From RCC90-49c sp051016155 (GTDB taxonomy: Bacteria; Bacteroidota; Bacteroidia; Cytophagales; Amoebophilaceae): a stretch of DNA of 64,000 nucleotides. The notes under the pieces were generated by a model. The model worked only from the letters and a program-made list of their open reading frames with translations. It did not search any database and had not been told where the DNA came from. Below, in pieces: positions 16,872 to 26,028 of this stretch. Location of the stretch: the NCBI GenBank assembly GCA_051016155.1, contig CP136537.1, positions 434,001 to 498,000 of the forward strand, read 5' to 3'. A program made the translations under genes and the position numbers. The stretch's first letter is position 1, and each line of letters begins with the position of its first letter.

Positions 16872-17445
16872 CCTCTAAATGGTAAAAACCCCCGTCTTCA
16901 GACGGGAAAGACTTCAGTCCTTGCTAGCCCATGATTTAAATTAGCAGGATGAAGACATACACTCATAGCTCGCACTGCCTGTATCATCACCGCTATCATT
17001 TGGTTTGGATCACAAAATACAGATACAGGGTGCTTCAAGGAGACCTTCAAATAAGAATACGTGAAATAATAGCCCAGGCGGCCGAAGATATGGGCGTTAA
17101 AATATTCAATGGTGTGGTCTCGAGTGACCATGTCCACTTGTACTGTAGTGTACCTCCTAGTGTTGCCGTAAGCGATTTTGTAAAAAGAGCTAAAGGAAGA
17201 AGCTCTTACAGGGCTCAGCAAGAATTTCCATGTTTGAGAAAGCGATACTGGGGCCGCCATTTTTGGGGTAGAGGGTATTTCAGTTCGACAAGCGGGAATG
17301 TAACGGATGCGATGCTGAATGAATACATTAATAATCATGTAGATGCACATAAGTCAGCAAATGCGGATAACATCTCTTTAGAGTGATTGATGACTTCGAG
17401 TCATCCTCAGAATCCACCATCTTTTAGATGGTGGTTGTTAAATAA
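16872..17445 (+). mobile_element. IS200/IS605-type insertion sequence
   Basis: One transposase gene is bordered by hairpins: CCCGTCT-TC-AGACGGG (16891-16906) on the left and CCACCATCT-TTT-AGATGGTGG (17414-17434) on the right. It is inserted in a lipoprotein gene. Exact ends are estimated from where the host reading frame breaks. Confidence 0.8.
16949..17386 (+). CDS. tnpA: IS200/IS605 TnpA transposase (Y1 HUH)
   Basis: A 145-residue Y1 transposase. YHLVWITKYRYRVLQGDL (residues about 16-33), the HUH motif SSDHVHLYCSVPP (about 59-71) and the tyrosine in VTDAMLNEYINNH are all present. Full-length and apparently intact. Moderately similar to the copy at 4763, so the two are different elements of one family. 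Confidence 0.93.
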   Translation: MKTYTHSSHCLYHHRYHLVWITKYRYRVLQGDLQIRIREIIAQAAEDMGVKIFNGVVSSDHVHLYCSVPPSVAVSDFVKRAKGRSSYRAQQEFPCLRKRYWGRHFWGRGYFSSTSGNVTDAMLNEYINNHVDAHKSANADNISLE

Positions 17446-17755
17446 GCAAACACAGAGATACCATCTATGAAGTTTTTAGCAAGGGTGATGGTTCGAGCTA
17501 TAAGGCACAATATAGTTTCTTTATGATGGGCACTAAGAGTTTATCAGGCAATGACAAACAATTGTTCTATGCACTGATAGATAAGATGAAAAAACGCAAA
17601 AGCTGCTATGGTCGTTGCAACAACCCATAATCACTACCATTGAGCCTAAAAATTAAAATACTTCTGGTCTTCAAGGAAAAATTCGTGCCCATTTTTCAAG
17701 AGTAGCGTGTAGAGGGGCTAGCTGCCAGCATGGTCCTCTCTCCTACCTGGGATGA

Positions 17756-18046
17756 CTACAAAAAAACCACCTCTGTAAGTCCACATCCTTGGGCATGGCT
17801 CTGCAAAAGCGCGAGCACCTTGTCTTTGTTGAGTTGAAACTCTTGCCTCAAAGGAGCTGAACTCAAGCGGACAAACAGCTTGCCTTGTTTGAGGAAAGTG
17901 CGCTCTGTTCTTTGGGATACGCTGGGGGGCATGACCGTTTTCCAAGCACAGGCCAGCGTGGCTTCTTCCAGTTTATGTTTATACGGAGAACTGCGCTTCA
18001 TCTGCTGTATTGCTTCTTGTAGGGGAATTCCGTCTGCACTGCGCAT
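17756..18046 (-). CDS. DUF721/DciA-like protein
   Basis: A protein of about 96 residues with the DUF721 pattern: an N-terminal helix (IPLQEAIQQM), a central LEEATLACAWKTVMPPSV with the conserved tryptophan, and a C-terminal GKLFVRLSSAPLRQEFQLNK block. DciA proteins load or assist the replicative helicase DnaB in many bacteria; many DUF721 members in Bacteroidota are uncharacterised. Start at the ATG at 18046; the frame extends to a GTG at 18070. Confidence 0.8.
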   Translation of the reverse strand: MRSADGIPLQEAIQQMKRSSPYKHKLEEATLACAWKTVMPPSVSQRTERTFLKQGKLFVRLSSAPLRQEFQLNKDKVLALLQSHAQGCGLTEVVFL

Positions 18047-18244
18047 GGTTGTTCTTTTTGAGAAGGCCACAAGATAAGCAAGAGAACTGTTGGCTAGGCA
18101 ATGAAGATAAAATATTTTGAGGCACTATTGGCTAAAAGTAGTGTATATGGCACTCATTGGAGTTATGCCTAGGTAGTGTCGACAGGGGGGATTGTAGTAG
18201 TCTTGGTTGTTGTACGATTTAACCAATGTCAGATTAAATTTCAA

Positions 18245-18373
18245 CTAACACACTAAATTTAGCCAGTAATTGAAGGCACGGCCTAGCATATATTTACGCG
18301 AGAATGCCATCACAAACCGATCGGAGATACAAGCGCCCATCCGACGCATCCTGTCAATAGAGCGTAGAACGCT
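18245..18373 (-). pseudogene. Unrecognised coding remnant
   Basis: A 42-codon open stretch ending in TAG reads RSIDRMRRMGACISDRF and later YMLGRAFNYWLNLVC. It looks protein-like but has no start and matches nothing I recognise. The flanking base string TAGTGTCGACAGG (18174 on) is reminiscent of the IS5-type terminus. The remainder of 18047-18423 holds nothing recognisable. Confidence 0.25.
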
Positions 18374-18423
18374 ATTAGGAAAGAAACCCGTCAAGGGAGC
18401 TAATTAGGTCCCTATGAATCCAA

Positions 18424-18888
18424 TTAAGCGCCGCGCAGCAGAGCACTAAGTATCCAGTTCTGTTTTTCTAATGCCCCAATGTACGTAGTAAACATGTCGC
18501 TACTGCCAAAGTCGCCGGCCTCATCTGCAGCAACCACAATAGCATCCATATTGTGGAGTATAGCTTCATTGCCCTGCTTGACTGCCTTTACCATGGCCCA
18601 CGGATCGGTCAAACGGGGCTGTTCTTGAATCTCGGCTGCGTCAATGTAGGCTTGCAATGACCCATCAGGATTCACTCCCATCGCCAGGAGCCGCTCTGCT
18701 ACCTCATCAATAGTCTTAGCAGTGAACTCATAGAGTTCTTCGAAGTGCTCGTGCAAAGTGAGAAAGTGCGGCCCACTTACATTCCAGTGAAAATTTCTAA
18801 TATTCTGGTAGTGTATATGTAGATTAGCAAGTAGCTGCTGGATGTGTGCAACCACTTGGTCGATATTTTTTTCTCTTAGTTGATACAT
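18424..18888 (-). CDS. dps: Dps-family ferritin-like DNA protection protein
   Basis: A 154-residue Dps. Ferroxidase ligands are seen in NFHWNVSGPHFLTLHEHF (His, His) and EELYEFTAKTIDEVAERLLA (Asp/Glu). Length and the four-helix pattern are normal. Dps dodecamers oxidise and store iron and shield DNA under oxidative stress or starvation. It is transcribed alone, opposite to the next gene. With the peroxiredoxin at 28994 it forms the visible oxidative-defence set. Confidence 0.93.
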   Translation of the reverse strand: MYQLREKNIDQVVAHIQQLLANLHIHYQNIRNFHWNVSGPHFLTLHEHFEELYEFTAKTIDEVAERLLAMGVNPDGSLQAYIDAAEIQEQPRLTDPWAMVKAVKQGNEAILHNMDAIVVAADEAGDFGSSDMFTTYIGALEKQNWILSALLRGA

Positions 18889-19210
18889 AAGACGGGTCCT
18901 CTCTTTTTATTCAGATTCTAAAATAGCAAAGAATGTAAACGCAATCAATGCTGCTTACGACATGTAGGAGAAAGAAGCTACTCCCCCGCTAGGAATGTAG
19001 TAGGCGGCGTAACTAACAAGCGGTATTGGGCTGTACGTACAATTTTCCCCATATATTTTTTCCTTGCTGGATGAACCTTATCTTCACACAGAAAAAACGC
19101 TTCAGAGAGGTGAAAATCCTTGCATATTCGATATAGACAAGGAGAGCCGGCTAGCTCAGCAAGCTGTATTGAGCTGAAGTTGCCTTCTCAGTCCTGAGGA
19201 AAGCCTAGTT

Positions 19211-20248
19211 ATGAAATCACTACGCAATCTAGTAACTGTCTGGACACTATTGCTCACAGTGGCTTGTACAGTCTACCACCATGGTCCCCAAACAGACCAT
19301 TTTGATGGAATCCAGTTCCACAATCCTCCACCTATGGAGTCGCATGGGTTCATGAAAGTATTGCGTTGGGCTATCAGCAGACGTAGAGTACAATGGCCCC
19401 AGTGGGTTGACTTTGCTTACGAGGGGACGCTGCCCACAAACGTGCCGCCAAGACAGGCCGCTGTGACGTTTATCAACCATGCCACTTGTTTGGTCCAACT
19501 GCCGCACCTGACGCTCATTACAGATCCTGTTTATGCCCATCGGGCCAGCCCAGTCACATGGGCAGGGCCTGCACGGGTACATCCGCCTGGTATTCCATGG
19601 GATCATTTGCCCAAGATTGACGTAGTGCTTATTTCACATGATCATTACGACCACTTTGATGTAGCTACTTTGAAAAAGTTGCAACAGACCTGGGACCCTC
19701 TGTTTATTACAGGGCTGGGCAATCAGAAGCGCCTCCAGGCCATAGGCATTTCAAAAGTCGTTGCGCTGGATTGGTGGGAAGAGCATAGCACCCCTGAAGG
19801 CCTTCAAGTAACTTTTACACCTGCAAAACATTTCTCTGGGCGTGGGCTGTTCGACCGAGATAAGACCCTGTGGGGCAGCTTTGTGATCGAGGCAGAAGGC
19901 CTACGACTGTACTTTGCTGGGGATACGGCCTACAGCCCTCATTTCAGAGCAATTGCAGAGAAATTAGGACCGATAGACTGCGCTATGCTTCCTATTGGTA
20001 GCTATCAACCTCGCTGGTTCATGCAACCTGTACATGTTGATCCCGAAGAAGCAGTGCAAGCGCACATTGACTTAGAGGCAAGACAAAGCATTGGCATTCA
20101 CTTTGGTACCTTTCAGCTGAGTGAAGAAGCATACGACCAGCCGGCCGTAGATTTACGTGCTGCACAACAAAAGCTAGGAGTAGTTGAGTCATGTTTTGCA
20201 GTACCTCAGTGGGGGCAAACATTTTGGGTCGAAGAAATGCCTCATTAG
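19211..20248 (+). CDS. Metallo-beta-lactamase-fold lipoprotein, NAPE-PLD-like
   Basis: 345 residues. The signal peptide ends in lipobox LTVAC (residues about 15-19). The zinc motif ISHDHYDHFD (about 139-148) and later metal ligands (YFAGDTAYS, IGIHFGTF) define an MBL hydrolase. The arrangement AAVTFINHATCLVQ...LITDPVYAHRASP is that of the N-acyl-phosphatidylethanolamine phospholipase D/RomA-like group. Substrate unknown; a phospholipid or envelope substrate is plausible. The 320 bp upstream of it contain no gene; a short AGCTCA/TGAGCT inverted repeat lies near 19153-19175. Confidence 0.85.
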   Translation: MKSLRNLVTVWTLLLTVACTVYHHGPQTDHFDGIQFHNPPPMESHGFMKVLRWAISRRRVQWPQWVDFAYEGTLPTNVPPRQAAVTFINHATCLVQLPHLTLITDPVYAHRASPVTWAGPARVHPPGIPWDHLPKIDVVLISHDHYDHFDVATLKKLQQTWDPLFITGLGNQKRLQAIGISKVVALDWWEEHSTPEGLQVTFTPAKHFSGRGLFDRDKTLWGSFVIEAEGLRLYFAGDTAYSPHFRAIAEKLGPIDCAMLPIGSYQPRWFMQPVHVDPEEAVQAHIDLEARQSIGIHFGTFQLSEEAYDQPAVDLRAAQQKLGVVESCFAVPQWGQTFWVEEMPH

Positions 20249-20284
20249 ACCGTGTTTTTCGGTCCTCAAGATAGTTTTCTTTCA

Positions 20285-20331
20285 TTCAATAAATGAGCCA
20301 ATAAGCTAATGACCCAATCAACAGATAATCC
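20285..20331 (+). repeat. Octamer leader of pyk
   Basis: Units CAATAAATGAGCCAATAAGC, TAATGACCCAATCAAC and AGATAATC lead directly into the pyk ATG, the same style as the leaders at 218, 33000 and 47455. Confidence 0.55.
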
Positions 20332-21777
20332 ATGATCACCCTCACAGCAGCTAACAGCAGCTTCAACAAAACTAAAATCATAGCCACAGTAGGGCCAGCC
20401 ACCGAGAGTAAGCAGATGCTCAGCAACCTCATCGACCTTGGGGTGCGCATTGTACGCCTCAACTTTTCACATGGCACCCATGCACAGCACCAGCAGGTCA
20501 TTGACGCCATCAGAGAGATCAACACAACGCGAGAGCAGCGTATCTGTCTCCTTCAGGATTTACAAGGGCCCAAGATCAGAATTGGGGAAGTGCAAGAAGG
20601 GGCAGTGTCTGTCAGACAAGGCCAAAAGCTAGCTATTACTACCGAGCCCATCGTAGGCACAGCCGAGCGAGTAGGCACTACGTATCCATCTCTCACCACA
20701 GAAGTAGCGCTTGGCAATGAAATTTTGGTAGACGATGGCAAAATTGTGCTCAGGGCAGTGGACAAGATAGGCACAGACCTCATCACTGAGGTGATACATG
20801 GCGGCTGGCTATGTTCAAAAAAAGGAATCAATTTGCCTGACACAAAGCTTTCTAGCTCTTCTCTGACAGAGAAAGACCAGCAAGACCTACAGTTCGGCCT
20901 ACAGAACGACATAGAGTGGGTAGCTCTCTCTTTTGTGCGGAATGTGCAGGATATAGTAGAGGTCAAGAATAGGATTACAGCTGCAGGCAAAACCGCCAAA
21001 GTGATTGCTAAAATTGAGAAGCCAGAAGCATTAGACAACATTGATGCAATCCTCCAAGAGGCTGATGCATTGATGGTAGCCAGAGGCGACCTGGGGGTAG
21101 AAATTGCCATGGAGCGGGTCCCCATGGTGCAAAAGCTACTCACTGCCAAATGCAATCAAGTAGGCAAACCTGTCATCATTGCTACGCAGATGATGGAGAG
21201 TATGCTTGCAAACCCTTCACCTACCCGAGCTGAAACCAACGACATTGCCAATGCGGTCATCGATGGAGCAGATGCCTTAATGCTTTCTGGCGAAACAGCG
21301 GTAGGCAAGCACCCCAAAAAGGTTATTGAAGCCATGAAAAAGACGATTCTGGCCGTAGAGCAGCAAGGAGCTATCTACAACAAGTACCAGAAGATATCAA
21401 CTGATTCTACTACCTTTTACAGCGAAAACTTGGTCCAAACAGCGTGCAGACTAAGCCAAGAGGTATCTGCCCAAGCCATCGTTTGCATGACGCAGACAGG
21501 TTGGACTGCCTTTGAATTGGCCAAACACCGCCCTCGAGCAGCTATCTTTGTTTTCACAGCCAATCGCCCTTTGCTGAACGCCATGGGCCTCGTATGGGGA
21601 GTACGAGGATTTTATTACGATAAAAGTGTTTCTACAGACGACACCTTTGCAGATATAGAGCGCATCTTGACCCAAGCCAATTACCTCAAACGAGGCGACG
21701 TATTTATTTCTATGGCCAGTATGCCCATTCAGGCCAGGGAGCCCACCAATATGCTCAAGGTGAATGTAGTGTCTTAG
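20332..21777 (+). CDS. pyk: Pyruvate kinase
   Basis: 481 residues; converts phosphoenolpyruvate and ADP to pyruvate and ATP, the last step of glycolysis. Motifs: TKIIATVGPATESKQ at the N-terminus, VRLNFSHG, KIEKPEALDNIDAIL, the metal/active-site region VARGDLGVEIAMERVP, and ATQMMESM followed by PTRAETNDIANAV. The C-terminal allosteric domain is present. Its leader is an octamer array. Retention of an ATP-producing glycolytic step alongside an ATP importer is notable. Confidence 0.96.
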   Translation: MITLTAANSSFNKTKIIATVGPATESKQMLSNLIDLGVRIVRLNFSHGTHAQHQQVIDAIREINTTREQRICLLQDLQGPKIRIGEVQEGAVSVRQGQKLAITTEPIVGTAERVGTTYPSLTTEVALGNEILVDDGKIVLRAVDKIGTDLITEVIHGGWLCSKKGINLPDTKLSSSSLTEKDQQDLQFGLQNDIEWVALSFVRNVQDIVEVKNRITAAGKTAKVIAKIEKPEALDNIDAILQEADALMVARGDLGVEIAMERVPMVQKLLTAKCNQVGKPVIIATQMMESMLANPSPTRAETNDIANAVIDGADALMLSGETAVGKHPKKVIEAMKKTILAVEQQGAIYNKYQKISTDSTTFYSENLVQTACRLSQEVSAQAIVCMTQTGWTAFELAKHRPRAAIFVFTANRPLLNAMGLVWGVRGFYYDKSVSTDDTFADIERILTQANYLKRGDVFISMASMPIQAREPTNMLKVNVVS

Positions 21778-21792
21778 CTGCAGCAAGCTTCT

Positions 21793-22554
21793 TTATAAAC
21801 TCAATCTAAGACCATCATAGGCCAAGTGTATATGAGGAGGTAGCTCTTGAGAGACTTCCTGGTGACGCCCCATGCAGTGGCTGATATGCGTTATGTAGGT
21901 CTCTTTTGCATTGACCTGCTGCGCAAAAGCAATGGCCTCTGCCAAGCTAAAGTGCTTAGGGTCTGTTTCTTTTTGTAGAGCGTTCACAATCAGAATCCTA
22001 GTGCCACGCACTTTGGCTATTTCTTCTTCAGCGATGGCCTTAGCGTCTGTAATGTAGGTCAATGCTCCTAGCCTAAAGCCCCAGATAGGCAGTTTATCAT
22101 GGATCACTCGAATGGGCACTATAGAGCAGTTGTCTACTCCAAAAGGGCGGTAGTCTATCGTAAAAAGTTCGAAACTAGGGATCGATGGGTGAAGTGACTG
22201 GCTAAAAAGATAGGCATATTCTTGTTGCAGCCGCTCGAGCACACGAGCGCCTGCATAGAGCGCGATAGGTTTTTTCTGTTTAAAAACTAAGCTATCTGCT
22301 TCACTCAACCCTCCTGTATGGTCTCGGTGTTCGTGGGTGAATAAAATAGAATCTACTTGATCGATCTCTGCACGAAGCAACTGCTGCCTCAGGTCAGGAC
22401 CAGCATCGATGAGCAGGCTTCTATCCTCATGGATAAGGTGTAAGGAACTTCTCAAACGTTTGTCCTGGCTATCTGGCGAGCAACAGGTAGCGCACGCGCA
22501 AGCCATCACAGGAATCCCTCTTGATGACCCTGTGCCTAGGAAAGTAATGGTCAA
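21793..22554 (-). CDS. MBL-fold phosphodiesterase, PhnP-like
   Basis: 253 residues. ITFLGTGSSRGIPVMACACA followed by CC-SPD shows the cysteine-rich zinc loop typical of PhnP-like proteins. LLIDAGPDLRQQL, FTHEHRDHTGGL (metal ligands), YITDAKAI and YITHISHCMGRH complete the MBL site. The family includes cyclic phosphodiesterases; the true substrate is not predictable. Start is a TTG at 22554, the only candidate giving the normal N-terminus. The gene is convergent with pyk, with a 15-bp gap. Confidence 0.85.
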   Translation of the reverse strand: MTITFLGTGSSRGIPVMACACATCCSPDSQDKRLRSSLHLIHEDRSLLIDAGPDLRQQLLRAEIDQVDSILFTHEHRDHTGGLSEADSLVFKQKKPIALYAGARVLERLQQEYAYLFSQSLHPSIPSFELFTIDYRPFGVDNCSIVPIRVIHDKLPIWGFRLGALTYITDAKAIAEEEIAKVRGTRILIVNALQKETDPKHFSLAEAIAFAQQVNAKETYITHISHCMGRHQEVSQELPPHIHLAYDGLRLSL

Positions 22555-22686
22555 AACGTGTGCTTCTTTTATGGTGGTTACTCTCTGCTTCTTGCTCGGC
22601 TCCTACTGAGTGTCAGGAGCCATAGCTGCCAGCCACGTAGCTAGAGTAACCTTATTTGCTGTGATGTAATGATATGGCTTGACTAT

Positions 22687-23160
22687 CTACTTGCCCGCTG
22701 TGGAGTTGAGGTGCCCCGAGATCTGCTTAGAGAGCTTATCAAAGTCAATCGGTTTGGGGTGGAAAGCATCAAAGCCTACGTTGATGAATTCCTCGGGTGT
22801 ATAGTCTTCTGAATTACCTGTGACGGCTATGACAGGCGTTTTTGCTTTGTCTTTATCCTCCATAGCTCTTATGCTTTTTACACATGCCACCCCATCTAAA
22901 ACAGGCATAGCTAAGTCCATGAGTATGAGGTCATACTTATTCTCTCGACAAAACTGGAGGGCCTCGTCCCCATTTTGGGTAAAAGTAAGATCATATTGCT
23001 GGAAGGCTAATATTGGCCTGATCATATTCTGTATGATAGGGCTGTCTTCAATGACAAGTATACTCCATTTTCTTCCTTCTTCTTGTTTATCGAGCTTATC
23101 TAGTGTAGATAGTTTGTCAAGTGTTCCTTTAGAATCTAGGTCGGTAGTATTTTGTGTCAT
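22687..23160 (-). CDS. CheY-like single-domain response regulator
   Basis: 157 residues. After a charged N-terminal stretch of about 33 residues (LDSKGTLDKLSTLDKLDKQE), a receiver domain follows: ILVIEDSP (acidic pocket), LILMDLAMPVLDG (phospho-acceptor Asp), VIAVTGNS and FHPKPID (conserved Lys). There is no output domain. No kinase is adjacent; the nearest candidate is the hybrid symporter-kinase at 39332, and a link would be inference. Confidence 0.9.
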   Translation of the reverse strand: MTQNTTDLDSKGTLDKLSTLDKLDKQEEGRKWSILVIEDSPIIQNMIRPILAFQQYDLTFTQNGDEALQFCRENKYDLILMDLAMPVLDGVACVKSIRAMEDKDKAKTPVIAVTGNSEDYTPEEFINVGFDAFHPKPIDFDKLSKQISGHLNSTAGK

Positions 23161-23326
23161 TTTTATAAATTTAGATAACAGTGGTCTATCCTATTAGCAC
23201 ATCGTTGATTACTTGCATCGGTCAAGTGTTATGACAGCATTTTCACATACTCTTCCACAATTTATGAAAATTGAGTCTAGAATAAAAGTATTCCTTTGCA
23301 AGATCGTAATTATCTAGCCCCCCACG

Positions 23327-23446
23327 GAGACCATTGCATTACTGAGTGATTCTGTGGTTAGATGATTTAAAAAAACCTGCCTAATCCTGAAAAAAGGTCA
23401 TTTTGAATGTCTAGAAGCGCTGTTGAGATTATTTTGCAACAGCCTT
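23327..23446 (+). repeat. MITE-like repeat M1
   Basis: Left end GAGACCATTGCATTACTGAG, an internal octamer GTGATTCTGTGGTTAG, and right end TGCAACAGCCT. About 120 bp, no ORF. Confidence 0.7.
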
Positions 23447-23684
23447 CTATTGTTGGCGATGGATTATTCACTACAGCGGATGCAAATGATTAATGAACCT
23501 ATTCATCTACTCACGCTACAGGCTGATGGAGCATCTTAACGCAAAGCGAGTAGGTGTTTTACGCCAGGTGAACGCTACTCTTGGAGTATGTTCAGATGAG
23601 AGACAGTGTGGAAAGCAAAATTCCTTAGGCTAGCTTTTTATTTCCCGTATTTTCTGCTAGTTTTGCAGCATTTTGTAAGAAAAA

Positions 23685-23757
23685 GATTCCGTAGCTCAGT
23701 TGGTAGAGCATCTCCCTTTTAAGGAGAGGGTCCTGGGTTCGAGCCCCAGCGGGATCA
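23685..23757 (+). tRNA. tRNA-Lys(TTT)
   Basis: Cloverleaf with acceptor GATTCCG/CGGGATC, D-arm GCTCAGTTGGTAGAGC, anticodon loop CTTTTAA (TTT), T-arm CTGGGTTCGAGCCCCAG and discriminator A. CCA is not encoded. Confidence 0.94.
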
Positions 23758-24370
23758 CTTCCCTAAAACCAACCAATAGAGCGTTTAAAGAGCCATTTTG
23801 GACTTACAGAAGGAACTAGCGCACAACTACGGGTTGCATATAGTTTGCAGAGAAAGCTTCTTTTGTGCGCTTTGTTGTCCGTCAGTCGTTTCGTTGTTCT
23901 TCCCCCTTGTGCCACACAATTTTTTACGCCAACAGCTCGTGCATAGCTAGTCGATGTCCCTCTCCCACCTGTGCTTCCTTGTTCTCAGCACTTAGAGACG
24001 AATCCTTGCAGAGGAGCACCCGAGCCTTCTTACGTGTTTTTGCTGATCGGCTGGGATGGGTCTATCCCCTTTCTACCCACCAGTTCACTCAAGTGCTGCC
24101 CCCTCTCTGCATCGGTGTAATGAGTGAACTGCCGAAGCTTTTGACACCTTGGCCAGGAATACCTACTTCAAGACTCTCGGGAGCATTCTAGTGCATAGCG
24201 ACACGACTCCAATTTGCATTAGCTTTTCCAAGCGCTTCTGCCAGCCTATTTCAGGGGGAAGAACCATCTGTTAATTTACAGTAGGACCAAGGCGAAAACT
24301 GTCAACTCACTTTAGGACGAAACATTTAAATTTTTTTTACAAAAAGGTAGGGCGATTGCAAGCAAGTATA

Positions 24371-24378
24371 TATATTTG
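24371..24378 (+). promoter_or_regulatory. Possible Bacteroidota -7 promoter element
   Basis: TATATTTG matches the Bacteroidota -7 consensus TAnnTTTG and lies about 85 bp upstream of the preferred start of the lipoprotein at 24463. A matching -33 TTTG is not clear. The 600 bp between tRNA-Lys and this point show no convincing gene. Confidence 0.3.
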
Positions 24379-24462
24379 TTGCAGGTCTAAAGGAAAATGA
24401 ATCCTGAAGGCAGCTGCCTAAGTGCAGCAAATATGTTTCACTCAATAAAGACCAAAAAAATT

Positions 24463-25308
24463 ATGTTTTACAAAAATCAATTGAGCAACTTGGCCAGATT
24501 GTCTGGCATGAAAGTAGCTGTATTATCATTAAGCGCCGCACTGTTCGCTATGGGGTGTGGGGGTGAAGACAAAGAAGGTGGCAAAACAGATGCTGATGTC
24601 GAGGCAGCAAAAAAAGCAGGAAGAGCAGCAGGAATTAGAGAAGCATTAGGTAAAACCAGAAAAGAGCAAACAGATCGTATCCTGGGTGACGCCATGACAA
24701 ATTTAGGATTATGGCGAGGCGTGGTGGACACACCTACTTTTGTAACTACGATAAACGCAATTAATGGAAGTAGTGTCAAGACGATGGACAAGGGTGCATT
24801 CAAAGCAATAATGTTCAAGAATGGAGATCATAGTCAAGGGCCAAAAGAGGGGACCAGTATTCCGACAAAAGGGGCACTAGCAGATCTAATTGTTGATGAA
24901 ACTTCTGCGAAAAAAATAGCAAATGGGGAACAGAAAGAACATTTCATGGTAGCCCTGGGAGGCGCAATTCTTGTACATAAAGTTTACACGCTGTTCCAGG
25001 ACATAGACAAATACGATGCTACAAAAGTTGATAGCGCAATCGCAGAGTTTGAAGCTCTCAAGAAGAAGGAGCAGAAATTCGCACTCGATGCCACTTCTGG
25101 CGTATTTAGTTCAACTGATTCAGATCCTGTAGACCATCTAGGTAGTGGAATGGATACCAAAAAAGAGGTTCACAAAGATGTTTCTGATGCTATGGACACA
25201 TTCGTCGTGAAAGTTAAAAAAGTCAAAAGCGAATATGAGACTAATAGAGCCCTTATACTAAGTATTTCAGATGACAATACTGGAAAATCTAGCAAATCTA
25301 CTACATAA
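24463..25308 (+). CDS. Unrecognised lipoprotein
   Basis: About 281 residues. The signal peptide VAVLSLSAALFAMGC carries a clear lipobox, and the mature protein starts CGGEDKEGG. The rest is charged and mostly helical, with stretches such as DADVEAAKKAGRAAGIREAL, KATKVDS-type segments and ADLIVDETSAKKIANGEQKE. No known domain. I prefer the ATG at 24463, in an AT-rich start context typical of this phylum; ATGs at 24397, 24433 and 24508 are also in frame. A strong terminator follows. It belongs with the other small lipoproteins of this window as a possible surface or host-facing protein. Confidence 0.75.
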   Translation: MFYKNQLSNLARLSGMKVAVLSLSAALFAMGCGGEDKEGGKTDADVEAAKKAGRAAGIREALGKTRKEQTDRILGDAMTNLGLWRGVVDTPTFVTTINAINGSSVKTMDKGAFKAIMFKNGDHSQGPKEGTSIPTKGALADLIVDETSAKKIANGEQKEHFMVALGGAILVHKVYTLFQDIDKYDATKVDSAIAEFEALKKKEQKFALDATSGVFSSTDSDPVDHLGSGMDTKKEVHKDVSDAMDTFVVKVKKVKSEYETNRALILSISDDNTGKSSKSTT

Positions 25309-25330
25309 AGTAGTGAGGTTGGTATGAGAA

Positions 25331-25356
25331 AAGGGACTTTTACGGTCCCTTTTTTT
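25331..25356 (+). terminator. Rho-independent terminator
   Basis: AAGGGAC (25331-25337) pairs with GTCCCTT (25345-25351) and a run of T follows. It is 22 bp after the lipoprotein stop codon. Confidence 0.88.
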
Positions 25357-25514
25357 ATGCCTTTCTAGCACAAACGTCCTGGCTTGTGCTAGAGGTGTAG
25401 GCCCAAAATACCTAAGGCTACAAAAGGCAGAGAGGGCACAAGCCTTGGTGCTAGTCAGGAGACCTAGCTTCTGGTTGGTACTCCTCAATACAATTTTTTC
25501 ATCTTCATGTCCCT

Positions 25515-25976
25515 ATGGATTATTTAATACTTACTGTATTGGCTGGAGGCATGAACCTCTTGCTCTTGGAGCTGCTGGCCATGCCTGAGACAGGGACCGA
25601 GAGCTGTCCAGTGCGCTTTTGGGGGGCGCTGGGGCAAGAGGTCTTTCAAGTAGCGGTCTGGGTGTTGGCCATAGGAGCAGGTATCGCCCTAGTGCTGTTG
25701 GTGGGCGGGGCACGCCTGAGCCAGTGGCCTTTTTTTCGTCGCTTAGCGCTCACTGCGGTACAAGATGCCCAACAAGGCTACACGGCGCGTACCTATCCCA
25801 CTAGCCTGGTGGGCCAGCGGGGTACTGCCCAAACACCGCTGCACCCTGCGGGCAAGGCCTTGATCCAGGGCATCCGCTATGATGCCAAAACCACCGGCGG
25901 CTATGTGGCCCAAGGTGCGGCTGTGGTGGTCATCAGTGTAGAGGGCACCTCCCTCACAGTCCAGGCCATTGACTAG
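25515..25976 (+). CDS. NfeD-like membrane protein
   Basis: 153 residues with two membrane segments (residues about 3-22 and 45-65). The C-terminal OB-fold is typical of NfeD: LVGQRGTAQTPLHPAGKALI and then GYVAQGAAVVVISVEGTSL. NfeD proteins usually pair with a stomatin/flotillin-like SPFH protein and act in membrane quality control. No such partner is adjacent here. Confidence 0.8.
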   Translation: MDYLILTVLAGGMNLLLLELLAMPETGTESCPVRFWGALGQEVFQVAVWVLAIGAGIALVLLVGGARLSQWPFFRRLALTAVQDAQQGYTARTYPTSLVGQRGTAQTPLHPAGKALIQGIRYDAKTTGGYVAQGAAVVVISVEGTSLTVQAID

Positions 25977-26028
25977 GGGGAGCCTTCATCATCGTCCAGC
26001 AGGTAGTAGTTGCCCCTAGATAGTGTCG

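Larger units (their letters stand above)
16496..17630 (+). pseudogene. Lipoprotein gene split by an IS200-type element
   Basis: The N-terminal part (16496-16870) encodes a signal peptide with lipobox NGIMSC and a helical region ending FSAEDQVKLFSVLI. The frame then runs into the insertion sequence and stops. After the element, an open frame restarts at about 17440 and reads SKHRDTIYEVFSKGDGSSYK, then AQYSFFMMGTKSLSGNDKQL, then FYALIDKMKKRK, with a TAA at 17628-17630. Joining the two parts gives one lipoprotein of about 190 residues related to the gene at 15536. A start at the ATG at 16454 is also possible. Confidence 0.65.

Noticed and set aside
19130..19205. RNase P RNA or other catalytic RNA (GAGGAAAGCC string)
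   Set aside because: The string is short and none of the other conserved regions of RNase P RNA can be found nearby.
22687..23160. Chemotaxis CheY partner of the CheD-like protein
   Set aside because: A lone receiver domain is not evidence for chemotaxis; no cheA, cheW or receptor gene is in the window.
23865..24191. Open frame of 108 residues
   Set aside because: Composition is odd (rich in Ser, Cys, Pro), no homology is recognised, and the start context is poor; it is most likely chance in a gene-free stretch.
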